A stretch of 64,000 nucleotides of DNA. Origin: Solidesulfovibrio carbinolicus (lineage in GTDB: Bacteria; Desulfobacterota; Desulfovibrionia; Desulfovibrionales; Desulfovibrionaceae). Under the pieces are notes generated by a model. That model was not told the DNA's origin. It saw only the letters and a list, made by a program, of their open reading frames with translations, and made no database searches. Shown one piece after another: positions 35,976 through 43,221 of the stretch (position 1 is the first letter of the stretch; the number at the start of each line of letters is the position of its first letter). The stretch is taken from assembly GCF_004135975.1 (NCBI RefSeq), contig NZ_CP026538.1:2728001-2792000 (forward strand). The letters run 5' to 3'. Made by a program: the position numbers and the translations under genes.

Positions 35976-36614
35976 CTAACCCCTTGTCTCGGCCTCACGG
36001 ATAAGCCCGGACAGCAGCAGTTCCAGGGCGCGGTCCACGCGTTCGCGGTCGGCGTCGTCGTAGAGGTTGAGGCCGCCGAAGACGCCGCTTTGGCGGGAGC
36101 GCACGGTCAGAAAGATGGCCGCGCCGCCAAGCACGGCCACGATGGCCGTCAGGTCCAGGCTTTCGGGCACGTCCCCGGTGACGGACTCGAAAAATTCCAG
36201 GGCCGAGCGCACGCGGGGATATTCCAGCAGCCGGGTGTAGCGGTTGCGCGACATGAGTTCCCAGGCCAGGATGTCCAGGGTACGCGGCCGGGCTAAAAGG
36301 CCCCGGATGGTGGCCTTGAAGAAATGGGCCAGTTGGGCGCGCGGCGGCATGGCGGCGAAGCGTTCGGCCACGTCTTCGCGCAGTTCGTCCACGGTGGGCC
36401 AGAAGGCCGAGGACTGGCCAAAGGCCGTGACCACGTCGTCGAAGTCCTGGAAGTGGCGCAGGATGACGCCCCGCTCCAGGCCGGCCGTCCGGGCCAGGAG
36501 GTCGAGGGAGAGTCCGTCGAACCCTTGTTTGGCGAGCAAGTCGCCCAGGGACTCCAGAATGCGCTGGCGCACCGTGCGCGGTGCGCCGATGGGAATGATC
36601 TTGACGCCGGACAT
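35976..36614 (-). CDS. TetR-family transcriptional regulator
   Basis: This 212-residue protein has the helix-turn-helix RQRILESLGDLLAKQGFDGLSLDLLARTAGLERGVILRHF at residues 16-55 and a hydrophobic C-terminal ligand domain. The usual Tyr-F at the end of the recognition helix (YxxF) is LRHF here. The effector is unknown. It lies 68 nt downstream of the MauE-like gene and may share its transcript. Confidence 0.82.
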   Translation of the reverse strand: MSGVKIIPIGAPRTVRQRILESLGDLLAKQGFDGLSLDLLARTAGLERGVILRHFQDFDDVVTAFGQSSAFWPTVDELREDVAERFAAMPPRAQLAHFFKATIRGLLARPRTLDILAWELMSRNRYTRLLEYPRVRSALEFFESVTGDVPESLDLTAIVAVLGGAAIFLTVRSRQSGVFGGLNLYDDADRERVDRALELLLSGLIREAETRG

Positions 36615-36682
36615 GGTCCCCCTAGGGTCGCGTCCTTGATAAGAACGTATCGCGTTTCACAGGAACCATCGAAAGCCCTTTG

Positions 36683-37105
36683 TCATAGGGCGCGTCTGGC
36701 CCGGATGAAGACGTCCAGGGTCACGAGCAGGCACACGGCCATGATGGAGCCGTCGCGGATGAAGGTGGCCTGGGAGATGGCGTCATCGGCCTTGGTGGTG
36801 AAACAGCCGCACTGGGTGGCGATGCCCTTGTGCCAGGCCCAGGCCATGGCCGCGAGAAAGACGGCCATCATGAGGCTGGCCGAAAGCGACGCGCCCCGGG
36901 CCACGAAGCCGGTGAGAAGGCACATGCCGACCACGACCTCGATCCAGGGCAGAACGAGCGCCACGGCGGACACGGCCATGTCGGGCAATATCTGGTAATT
37001 GCGGATGATCTTGGCAAAGGCCATGGGGTCGACGATCTTGTCCCAGGCGGCGAAAAGAAACACCAGACCAAGGGCCATGCGCAGCAGTACGAAGAACACC
37101 CTCAT
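36683..37105 (-). CDS. MauE/DoxX-family membrane protein
   Basis: This 140-residue protein has four hydrophobic helices (MRVFFVLLRMALGLVFLFAAWDKI; VALVLPWIEVVVGMCLLTGF; LSASLMMAVFLAAMAWAWHKG; MAVCLLVTLDVFI) and a Cys pair in TQCGCFT. MauE-type proteins support disulfide formation or redox maturation of periplasmic proteins. It overlaps the rhodanese gene by 4 nt, a pairing that suggests sulfur or thiol chemistry at the membrane. ATG 37105 fits the family length. Confidence 0.82.
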   Translation of the reverse strand: MRVFFVLLRMALGLVFLFAAWDKIVDPMAFAKIIRNYQILPDMAVSAVALVLPWIEVVVGMCLLTGFVARGASLSASLMMAVFLAAMAWAWHKGIATQCGCFTTKADDAISQATFIRDGSIMAVCLLVTLDVFIRARRAL

Positions 37106-37608
37106 GCCCCGCCCTCCGTGGGTCCGCCGACGGCCAGCCAGCCGTCGAAGCCTTCCGGCATCACCGTGACGAAGGTGAAACCGGCCGTGCGCAACGCTTC
37201 GCCGAGTTCCTTGCTCTTGTCGCACAGCAGATTGCCGCAGTAGACGACGATGCGGTCCTCGGCCCTCAGGCCAAGGCTGCCGGCGGCGGCGTCGAGATCG
37301 CCGTACATGGCCTCCTGGGGCAGGTTCTTGGCCCCGGCCACCCGGTGCATGGAAAATTCCTCGGCCGTGCGGGCATCGACAAACACCACCCCGGGCTTGC
37401 CGAGCATGGTCACGGCTGCGTGGGGATCGATGGTCTCCAGGCCGCGCCGCAGGGCGTCGCGCTTGTCCAGGGCGGCAAAATCCACGATCCAGGGCACGGG
37501 CTCCTGCCGGGCCATGTTCATGGCCACGGACAGGCCGACGCCCAGGATCCCAATGACCGCCAACTCCAACCAAAGCGGCGCAAGCCGCCGCGTCCCTACC
37601 CCCGCCAT
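37102..37608 (-). CDS. Membrane-anchored periplasmic rhodanese
   Basis: This 168-residue protein has one N-terminal helix (APLWLELAVIGILGVGLSVAM) and a rhodanese domain (about residues 60-160: VVFVDARTAEEFSMHRVAGA) with active-site Cys in VVYCGNLLCDKSKEL. A second Cys sits five residues later in the loop, an unusual sequence compared with the common CxxGxR/S loop. It probably handles persulfide sulfur on the outer face of the membrane with the MauE-like partner that follows. ATG 37608 leaves a short tail before the helix. Confidence 0.83.
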   Translation of the reverse strand: MAGVGTRRLAPLWLELAVIGILGVGLSVAMNMARQEPVPWIVDFAALDKRDALRRGLETIDPHAAVTMLGKPGVVFVDARTAEEFSMHRVAGAKNLPQEAMYGDLDAAAGSLGLRAEDRIVVYCGNLLCDKSKELGEALRTAGFTFVTVMPEGFDGWLAVGGPTEGGA

Positions 37609-37619
37609 ACCATCCCGCC

Positions 37620-37651
37620 TTGACAAGGTTTCCCGCCCACGAGCATATATT
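37620..37651 (+). promoter_or_regulatory. Possible promoter for the rhodanese-ferritin gene
   Basis: A perfect TTGACA (37620-37625) is followed 18-20 nt later by CATATATT (37644-37651). Spacing is slightly long. It lies ~65 nt before the plus-strand start. Confidence 0.4.
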
Positions 37652-37714
37652 CCGTCGTAAGGGCTTGCTATCCTACACGCAGCCCCATGCGCAACCCGCA
37701 ACACGGAGCCAGTC

Positions 37715-38548
37715 ATGTCAACCGACGCCGTCCCGGCCATCCAAAACGTCTCGGCCGACGAGGCGCGGCGTCTTCTCGACGCCGCCCGACCGGGCGAGAT
37801 CACCCTTCTCGACGTGCGCATGGAGCCGGAATACGAAGAATTCCATCTGCCTGGCGCAAAGCTTGTGCCCCTGCCCGAGCTGCCCGACCGCCTCGGGGAA
37901 ATCGACAAGGCAAAGCCCGTTGCCGTGTATTGCCGCTCGGGGATGCGCAGCGCCGCCGCCGCGAAACTCTTGGCCGGGGCGGGCTTTCCCCGCATCGTCA
38001 ACCTGCTCGGCGGAGCCATGGCCTGGCAGGGCGCGGCGGCGGTCGGCGCGCCGGACGCCGGCATGACGCTTTTATCCGGGGCCGAGACCCCGCGCCAGAT
38101 TCTCCTGGCCGCCCTGGGCATGGAAGCGGCGCTGGGCGGCTTTTACCAGAAGCTGGCCGAGGCGGCCGGGGACGCCGAAACCGCCGCCACGTTTTCCCGG
38201 CTGGCCGGCTTCGAGGAACGCCACTTGCGCCATGTCCATAGCCTGTATGAAAAGCAGACCGGCCAGACAGCCGATCTGGCCGCGCTTTTGGCCGGAACCG
38301 GGCCGGAACTCGAAGGCGGCTTGCCGGCCTCGCAGTTTCTGGAAATGCTCGGCGGCGAGCCGGCCTCGGCCCGGGAGGCCCTGGAACTGGCCGTCTCGGT
38401 GGAAGCCCAGGCCCTGGATCTGTACACCCGCCTGGCCCGGCAGACCGGCGACAAGACGGCCAAAACCTTGTATGAAACCCTGTCCCTGGAAGAAAAGGCG
38501 CACTTGAAGGCCGTGGCCAACCTGCTGGCCCGGCTGCCCGAGGCCTAA
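37715..38548 (+). CDS. Rhodanese-ferritin-like (rubrerythrin-type) fusion
   Basis: This 277-residue cytoplasmic protein joins a rhodanese domain (residues 12-110, LLDVRMEPEYEEFHLPGA, active Cys73 in VYCRSGMRS) to a four-helix ferritin-like domain (about 125-275). The latter shows diiron-type Glu/His blocks: GMEAALGGFY, FEERHLRH, VSVEAQALDLY and LEEKAHLK. The fusion suggests coupling of persulfide transfer with peroxide or iron chemistry. It is divergent from the rhodanese/MauE pair, across a ~106-bp control region. Confidence 0.85.
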   Translation: MSTDAVPAIQNVSADEARRLLDAARPGEITLLDVRMEPEYEEFHLPGAKLVPLPELPDRLGEIDKAKPVAVYCRSGMRSAAAAKLLAGAGFPRIVNLLGGAMAWQGAAAVGAPDAGMTLLSGAETPRQILLAALGMEAALGGFYQKLAEAAGDAETAATFSRLAGFEERHLRHVHSLYEKQTGQTADLAALLAGTGPELEGGLPASQFLEMLGGEPASAREALELAVSVEAQALDLYTRLARQTGDKTAKTLYETLSLEEKAHLKAVANLLARLPEA

Positions 38549-38596
38549 GCCGACGCGCCTTTCTTGATTCACGATCAACCGCTCAAGGAGCACTCC

Positions 38597-39004
38597 ATGG
38601 CCCCGGTCAATTTCTTCATGAACATCCTGTGGCTTATTCTCGGCGGCTTGTGGCTTGGCATCGGCTGGTATCTGGCCGGCGTGGTCATGGCCATCACCAT
38701 CATCGGCATTCCCTGGGCCCGGGCCTGCTTCGTCATGGGCAACCTGGCGTTTTGGCCCTTTGGCAAGGAAGTGGTGGACCGCCGCGACGTGTCCGGCCCG
38801 GACCTCGGCACCGGAACCTTCGGCTTCATCGGCAACGTCATCTGGTTCGTGCTGGCCGGGGTGTGGCTGGCCATCGGCCATCTGCTGGCGGCGGTGGCCA
38901 ACTTCGTGACCATCATCGGCATCCCGTTCGCGTTGCAGCACCTCAAGCTGGCCGGCCTGGCCCTGGCCCCCATCGGCAAGACGGTCATCGACAAACGCTA
39001 CTAG
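38597..39004 (+). CDS. YccF-domain inner membrane protein
   Basis: This 135-residue protein contains two tandem YccF (DUF307-type) repeats: ILWLILGGLWLGIGWYLAGVVMAITIIGIPWARACF and VIWFVLAGVWLAIGHLLAAVANFVTIIGIPFALQHL. Each repeat has two helices with a conserved IIGIP turn. Function is unknown. AAGGAG at 38584-38589 sets ATG 38597 over an upstream in-frame ATG at 38564. Confidence 0.85.
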   Translation: MAPVNFFMNILWLILGGLWLGIGWYLAGVVMAITIIGIPWARACFVMGNLAFWPFGKEVVDRRDVSGPDLGTGTFGFIGNVIWFVLAGVWLAIGHLLAAVANFVTIIGIPFALQHLKLAGLALAPIGKTVIDKRY

Positions 39005-39115
39005 ATTCACCTTGTCAACCGGGCGCGGCCAGCGCAGCAGCCAACCCGGCGGCCGCGCCCACCACAACGCCGGCCAGCTTTCCACAAGAACCGGCCCTTG
39101 GCCATCGGAGCCGTC

Positions 39116-39556
39116 ATGCAGTACATTCTCTTGGCCCTGGCCCTGGCGGCCGGGGCGTTCATGCCCATCCAGGCCGGGGTCAACACCAAGCTGGCCGGAG
39201 TGGTCGGCGGGGCCATCCCTTCGGCCTTCGTCTCGTTTTTGGTCGGGACCCTGGCCTTGGGCGTCATCTTGGGCGTCACGGGCCAGGGCGTGCCCTTTAC
39301 GGCCGCCTACAAGGCTTCGCCGTGGTGGTACTGGATCGGCGGGACCATGGGGGCGTTTTTTGTCACGGCCACGGTGATCCTGGCCCCGCGCATCGGCGGC
39401 GGGGCCATGATCGCCCTGACCCTGGCCGGCCAGGTGGCGGCCTCCATGGCGCTGGATCATTTCGGGCTGCTCGGCTTTCCGCACATCCCCTTCGACCTCA
39501 AGCGCCTGATCGGGTCCGTCCTGCTCCTGGCCGGCGTCTATCTCATCCGATTTTAA
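39116..39556 (+). CDS. DMT-type small transporter (YdcZ/DUF606 family)
   Basis: This 146-residue protein has five hydrophobic helices and the family start ALAAGAFMPIQAGVNTKLAG, then ASPWWYWIGGTMGAFFVTATVILAPRIGGGAMIALTLAGQ. It belongs to the single-domain drug/metabolite transporter relatives; the substrate is unknown. ATG 39116 is used; an in-frame TTG at 39098 would add six residues. Two hairpins (39583-39603 and 39610-39626) follow the stop. Confidence 0.85.
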   Translation: MQYILLALALAAGAFMPIQAGVNTKLAGVVGGAIPSAFVSFLVGTLALGVILGVTGQGVPFTAAYKASPWWYWIGGTMGAFFVTATVILAPRIGGGAMIALTLAGQVAASMALDHFGLLGFPHIPFDLKRLIGSVLLLAGVYLIRF

Positions 39557-39582
39557 ACGCTTGTCATCCCCAGTTTGGGGGT

Positions 39583-39626
39583 CTGGGGGCCTTAGGCCCC
39601 CAGCGGGGCGTGGGGCAGCGCCCCAC
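39583..39626. terminator. Double hairpin after the YdcZ-like gene
   Basis: CTGGGGGCCT/AGGCCCCCAG (39583-39603) and GTGGGGC/GCCCCAC (39610-39626) stand side by side, the first flanked by GGGGGTCT as in other repeats of this window. There is no T tract except TCTTCTCTTTT downstream. Confidence 0.5.
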
Positions 39627-39705
39627 TCTTCTCTTTTCCCTTATTCCAATTCCATTTCTCAAGCGAAAGCACATTGCAAACAATATATTGATTTAAATTT
39701 TATAC

Positions 39706-39737
39706 TTATAAAACATAACTGTCGTTATGTTTTATAA
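39706..39737. terminator. A/T-rich perfect hairpin between convergent genes
   Basis: A 14-bp stem (39706-39719 with 39724-39737) and TGTC loop consist mostly of A and T, inside a ~100-bp A/T-rich island in an otherwise GC-rich sequence. It sits just 3' of the tautomerase gene and may end that transcript. Confidence 0.5.
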
Positions 39738-39743
39738 TGGGCA

Positions 39744-39944
39744 TTAGCCCCGCGCCCGGCGCACGGCCACGGTCTCGCCGCCGATGCCCCAGCTGTCGCA
39801 GTCGACTTCCTCAATGATGACAAAGGTGGTTTGGGGGTTCTTGCCCATGACGTCGCGCAGGACGTTGGTGACGCCTTCGATGACCTTGGCTTTCTGCTCG
39901 GCGGTGGCGCCGTCGCGGGTGATCTTGATATTGACCAGGGGCAT
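39744..39944 (-). CDS. 4-oxalocrotonate tautomerase family enzyme
   Basis: This 66-residue protein starts MPLVNIKITRDGATAEQKAKVI; the Pro after the initiator Met is the catalytic base of the family once Met is removed. The C-terminal beta hairpin GIGGETVAVRRA is also typical. It works as an oligomer on keto-enol substrates; the physiological one is unknown. It follows the quinone-reductase gene by 18 nt in the same direction. Confidence 0.9.
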   Translation of the reverse strand: MPLVNIKITRDGATAEQKAKVIEGVTNVLRDVMGKNPQTTFVIIEEVDCDSWGIGGETVAVRRARG

Positions 39945-39962
39945 GGGGTTCTCCTTTTGGGG

Positions 39963-40559
39963 TCAGGCCGGGCCGAACGCGGCAGCCGTCAGGGCCGAGG
40001 CCTCTTCAAGCCAGCCTCGGCGCTGTCCCGAACTGCTCGTGACAAGGGTTTCGAACATGCGGCGGCGCACATCGGCCACGCCGCACAGGCCAAAGACGCA
40101 GTCCTTCCAGATGCGTTCCAGGGGATCGCCAAAGACCTCGCGTTCCCTCTGGGCCGCCGTGTTGGACGTGTTGAGGACCACGGCCGCGCGGGCGGCCAGC
40201 AAGCCGCGCGGCACGCCTTCGCCGCCGTCGCCTTCCAGGAACTCGTAGGCCAGGCCGGGCCGCATGACCCGGTCCACCCAGCCGACCAGCACGGCCGGCG
40301 GCATGCCCCACCAGTTGGGATGGACGATGACGAAGCCCTCGGCCGCGGCCGCCTCCCGGCAATGGCTGGCAATAAGCGGCGGCAGGGACGCGTCGCGTGG
40401 AATCTCGGCAGCCGGCAAAAGCGCCTCGAAGCCCTCGGCGCAGAGGTCGTGGAACCAGACCTCGACGCCAAGGTCGGCCAGCGTTTCGCAGACGACCCCA
40501 GCCAGGGCGTGGTTGAAGCTGCCGGGACGGGGATGGGCCAGGATAACGCTGACCGCCAT
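39963..40559 (-). CDS. NAD(P)H:quinone oxidoreductase-like flavodoxin-fold protein
   Basis: This 198-residue protein has the flavodoxin_2 fold: SVILAHPRPGSFNHAL (FMN/FAD phosphate loop), HPNWWGMPPAVLVGWVDRVMRPGLAYEF and LNTSNTAAQRE. The family reduces quinones or other electrophiles with NAD(P)H. The start lies 4 nt downstream of the XRE gene stop, and the tautomerase follows, so these form one operon. Confidence 0.88.
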   Translation of the reverse strand: MAVSVILAHPRPGSFNHALAGVVCETLADLGVEVWFHDLCAEGFEALLPAAEIPRDASLPPLIASHCREAAAAEGFVIVHPNWWGMPPAVLVGWVDRVMRPGLAYEFLEGDGGEGVPRGLLAARAAVVLNTSNTAAQREREVFGDPLERIWKDCVFGLCGVADVRRRMFETLVTSSSGQRRGWLEEASALTAAAFGPA

Positions 40560-40562
40560 GGG

Positions 40563-40796
40563 TTACGCTCCTTCGCCGGGCAGGCCGGCGGTGTCCGGGC
40601 GATATTCCAGAATGTCGCCCGGCTGGCAGCCAAGAAAGGCGCAGATGGCCTCCAGGGTGGAGAAACGCACGGCCTTGGCCTTGCCGGTTTTGAGGATGGA
40701 CAGGTTTTGGGCGGTGATGCCCACGGCTTCGGCCAGCTCCTTGGAGCTGACTTTGCGCCGGGCCAACATGACGTCGAGGTTGACGATGATCGCCAT
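40563..40796 (-). CDS. Small XRE/Cro-type regulator (YozG-like)
   Basis: This 77-residue helix-turn-helix protein reads MAIIVNLDVMLARRKVSSKELAEAVGITAQNLSIL, then LEAICAFLGCQPGDILEYR, the standard short Cro/C1 form that often partners a DUF2975 membrane protein. It is located 10 nt after the DUF2975 gene, so the pair is probably a membrane-sensor and regulator unit. Confidence 0.88.
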   Translation of the reverse strand: MAIIVNLDVMLARRKVSSKELAEAVGITAQNLSILKTGKAKAVRFSTLEAICAFLGCQPGDILEYRPDTAGLPGEGA

Positions 40797-40805
40797 ATGG
40801 CCGGC

Positions 40806-41351
40806 CTATACCGTCAGGGCCGCTTCCTCGTCCAGTCGCCGGGCCTCGTCCATGACCCTGGCCATGACCAGGGCGAGACTGGCCAGAAAGACCAACTCCA
40901 ATTCAGTGGTCCCCACGCCCAGGTTCAGCATATGACGTCCAGGCGGATTGGCGGCGGTGACGGCCATGGAATGCAAAGGGGTGGCGAGCACGGAGCACAC
41001 CGCCCATATCCACAGCGCCCGGGCCAGGTCCCGAAAAGCCAGCACATTGGCCAGGGAGAAGATGCTGCCTTCCTTGTAGAGGCCAAAAAGCCGGCGCAGC
41101 CGCAACAGCGCCAGCATGAGCGCCCCGCCCGGAACCATGGCGGCGGCAAAGCAGAGGACTCTCACCCAGCCCGGCAACTCGGGCGAAACGGCCAGTGCAG
41201 CCGCCTCCCGAGTCAAATCGGCAGGCAGGACGTTGAAGGCAGCCCAATACAGGGCAGTCAGCGGAGCAACAACCAAGGCGGCGACGAGGCAAACGGTTTC
41301 CAGCAGTCTGCCTAAACGGCTGATGCTTTCCAGATTGGTCTTGGGATCCAT
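40806..41351 (-). CDS. DUF2975-family membrane protein
   Basis: This 181-residue protein has four hydrophobic helices (VCLVAALVVAPLTALYWAAF; VLCFAAAMVPGGALMLALL; ALWIWAVCSVLATPLHSMAV; ELVFLASLALVMARVM) and the block LFGLYKEGSIFSLANVLAFRDLARAL typical of DUF2975. Function is unknown, but pairing with a small XRE regulator is widespread. GGAG lies 6-7 nt before ATG 41351; ATG 41363 overlaps the upstream stop by one base and is an alternative. Confidence 0.82.
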   Translation of the reverse strand: MDPKTNLESISRLGRLLETVCLVAALVVAPLTALYWAAFNVLPADLTREAAALAVSPELPGWVRVLCFAAAMVPGGALMLALLRLRRLFGLYKEGSIFSLANVLAFRDLARALWIWAVCSVLATPLHSMAVTAANPPGRHMLNLGVGTTELELVFLASLALVMARVMDEARRLDEEAALTV

Positions 41352-41362
41352 GACAAACTCCA

Positions 41363-41959
41363 TTAGTTGGCGGCTTGTTGGGCAAGGGGTTGGATCAGTT
41401 CAGCCAAATCCTTTTCGAACTCTTGGTAGAGCGTCTCCCGGCCGCGCATGGCAAATGGCCTGTCGGCCTCGTGAGCGCGCATGGCCGAGAGGATCAGGGA
41501 ACCGGACCGGACGTCAAGCAGCCGTACCCGATATGCAAAAGCGGTCTCCACATTCCAATACGGCGGCAGCGGCAGATTCACGTTCAATGCACCGCGGCAG
41601 ACCGCCACTTCCACCAAGGCGACGCTGTCGGCCCCGACACAGCGTGCGGCTGCGGTCAATTCCATGTCAGAGGCGTCGCGCCAGTTGTCGGAACCAAGGG
41701 CTGCCGTCAACGCCCCCGCCTGGGCGAGTTCGGTCCCGGGCAGTCCGCCAATGCGCTTTTCGATGAAGCCCCGCAGCCGAGCCGCCTTATCGTTTCCAGC
41801 CTTGTCGGTCGCCTCGAACTCAAACCAGGTCAGTACGACGGTCTTGCCCAGGCCCTGGTTTCTGTCGGCCTGTTTCCCGGCCACAAGGCTCGTGGTCGTG
41901 GTCCTGGCGCAGCCGCCGGCCAGAACGGCAAGCAACAACAGCGTCCAAATCATTTTCAT
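41363..41959 (-). CDS. Putative lipoprotein of unknown function
   Basis: This 198-residue protein has a lipoprotein signal peptide (MKMIWTLLLLAVLAGGC, lipobox LAGGC, Cys17). The mature part has LTAAARCVGADSVALVEV and AYRVRLLDVRSGSLIL, a layout like outer-membrane-associated proteins of the CsgG/GNA1162 kind, but I cannot assign it firmly. It is the first gene of the operon lipoprotein-DUF2975-XRE-quinone reductase-tautomerase and is divergent from the AraC gene. Confidence 0.72.
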   Translation of the reverse strand: MKMIWTLLLLAVLAGGCARTTTTSLVAGKQADRNQGLGKTVVLTWFEFEATDKAGNDKAARLRGFIEKRIGGLPGTELAQAGALTAALGSDNWRDASDMELTAAARCVGADSVALVEVAVCRGALNVNLPLPPYWNVETAFAYRVRLLDVRSGSLILSAMRAHEADRPFAMRGRETLYQEFEKDLAELIQPLAQQAAN

Positions 41960-42062
41960 GGCGTCTCTCCAAACAAATTACGGGTTGGGTGCGGGGCAAA
42001 CGCCGGCCGACGTCGCCCCGGGTTTCCGTCAGTCCGGACAAGACTCGATAAACAAGCTTGAA

Positions 42063-42079
42063 TTATTGTTCAACGATAA
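42063..42079. promoter_or_regulatory. Imperfect palindrome in the lipoprotein/AraC divergent gap
   Basis: TTATTGTTCAACGATAA is a 17-bp palindrome with one mismatched pair in an A/T-rich stretch between the two divergent genes. It is a good candidate operator or promoter element for either. Confidence 0.45.
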
Positions 42080-42190
42080 TTTTTGATTGTTTTTTAACGG
42101 ATAGCAGACAAATGCCGTCGCCCATGAAAAAAGCAAAAAATATCAGGCGAACACCTCATGGAACGCGTAGTTCCCAGGCAGGAAACGGAC

Positions 42191-43069
42191 ATGAGCGAGG
42201 AAACGCGAAAAGACTGGCGCCGGCGGGTTCTGGCCGCCATGCGGCTGATGGAAGCCCGGCTCGACGAGGAATTGTCCCTTGGCGACATCGCCGGGGCGGC
42301 CCATTTCTCGCCGTACCACTTCCACCGCATCTTTGTCGGCATGACCGGCGAGACAGTGGGGGCCTATCTGCGCCGGCTGCGCCTGGAGCGGGCCGCCCAG
42401 CGCCTGTGCTACGGCGACCAGCCGGTGACCGCCGTGGCCCTGGAAGCCGGCTTCGAGTCGCCCGAAGCCTTTGCCCGGGCCTTTCGCGCCGCCTACGCCA
42501 CGACCCCCTCGGCCTGGCGGCAAGCCAGCCGGGAGCGCAAGGGGCCGCCCGAAACCCCCAAACACCTGCCCCCTAGAAAGGAGTTCGTCATCATGGAACT
42601 GGACGTCGTCATCAAAACCCTGCCGGTCATGAAGGTGGCCTGCGTGCGCCACGTCGGCCCCTACGACCAGTGCGAGCCGGCCTGGACCGCCCTTTGCGCC
42701 AAGGCCGGGTCGCTGGGCCTTTTCGGACCGGACACGAAGTTCATCGGCATCGGCCATGACGATCCGCAGATCACGCCGCCGGAAAAAATCCGCTACGACG
42801 CCTGCATGACCGTGCCCGACAGTTTCACCGGCACGCCCGATCTGCCGGTAGCCACCATCGGCGGCCGGGACTACGCCAGCGCCGTGGTCAAAGGGCCGTA
42901 CACGAACCTGGCCCCGGCCTACGCTTGGCTGTGCGGCGTCTGGGGACCGGACTGCGGCCGGGAATTCGCCATGGAGCCGAGCATGGAAATCTACCTCAAT
43001 GATCCCAAAACCACCCCGCCCGACCAACTGCTCACCGAAATCCTCGTCCCGATCGGCCCGGCGCGGTAG
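42191..43069 (+). CDS. AraC-family regulator with GyrI-like effector domain
   Basis: This 292-residue protein combines an N-terminal AraC DNA-binding domain (LGDIAGAAHFSPYHFHRIFVGMTGETVGAYLRRLRLERAA; ALEAGFESPEAFARAFRAAYATTPSAWR) with a C-terminal GyrI-like (AraC_E_bind) domain from ~MELDVVIKTLPVMKVACVRHVGPYDQ to the end. This is the Rob/SoxS-like order reversed from classical AraC and usually senses toxic amphipathic compounds. ATG 42191 (MSEETRKDW) with AGGAAAC upstream is preferred over ATG 42158. Confidence 0.9.
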   Translation: MSEETRKDWRRRVLAAMRLMEARLDEELSLGDIAGAAHFSPYHFHRIFVGMTGETVGAYLRRLRLERAAQRLCYGDQPVTAVALEAGFESPEAFARAFRAAYATTPSAWRQASRERKGPPETPKHLPPRKEFVIMELDVVIKTLPVMKVACVRHVGPYDQCEPAWTALCAKAGSLGLFGPDTKFIGIGHDDPQITPPEKIRYDACMTVPDSFTGTPDLPVATIGGRDYASAVVKGPYTNLAPAYAWLCGVWGPDCGREFAMEPSMEIYLNDPKTTPPDQLLTEILVPIGPAR

Positions 43070-43081
43070 CGCGCGGGGAGT

Positions 43082-43154
43082 GCCTCCGGCGGCCAGGAGA
43101 GGCTCTGCCTCTCCTGGACCTCTCCGCCGGGGGCCTGAGGCCCCCGGACCCCCC
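43082..43154 (+). repeat. Arm-plus-hairpin repeat (GCCTCCGGCGGCC family), locus E, double copy
   Basis: Arm 43082-43094, a first stem AGGAGAGGC/GCCTCTCCT (43095-43115), GGACC, a short CTCCGCC link, a second stem GGGGGCCT/AGGCCCCC (43129-43145) and GGACCCCCC. The two hairpins have different stems but the same flanking frame. It lies 3' of the AraC gene. Confidence 0.78.
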
Positions 43155-43158
43155 ATCC

Positions 43159-43202
43159 AAAGAAACGGCCCGGGACGCACGCGCGTCCCGGGCCGTTTCT
43201 TT
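43159..43202. terminator. Bidirectional intrinsic terminator
   Basis: A perfect 20-bp stem (43159-43178 with 43183-43202), A-rich on the left and T-rich on the right, lies between the convergent AraC and hydrolase genes. Confidence 0.88.
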
Positions 43203-43221
43203 GGGGGGAGAAAAATGACGA

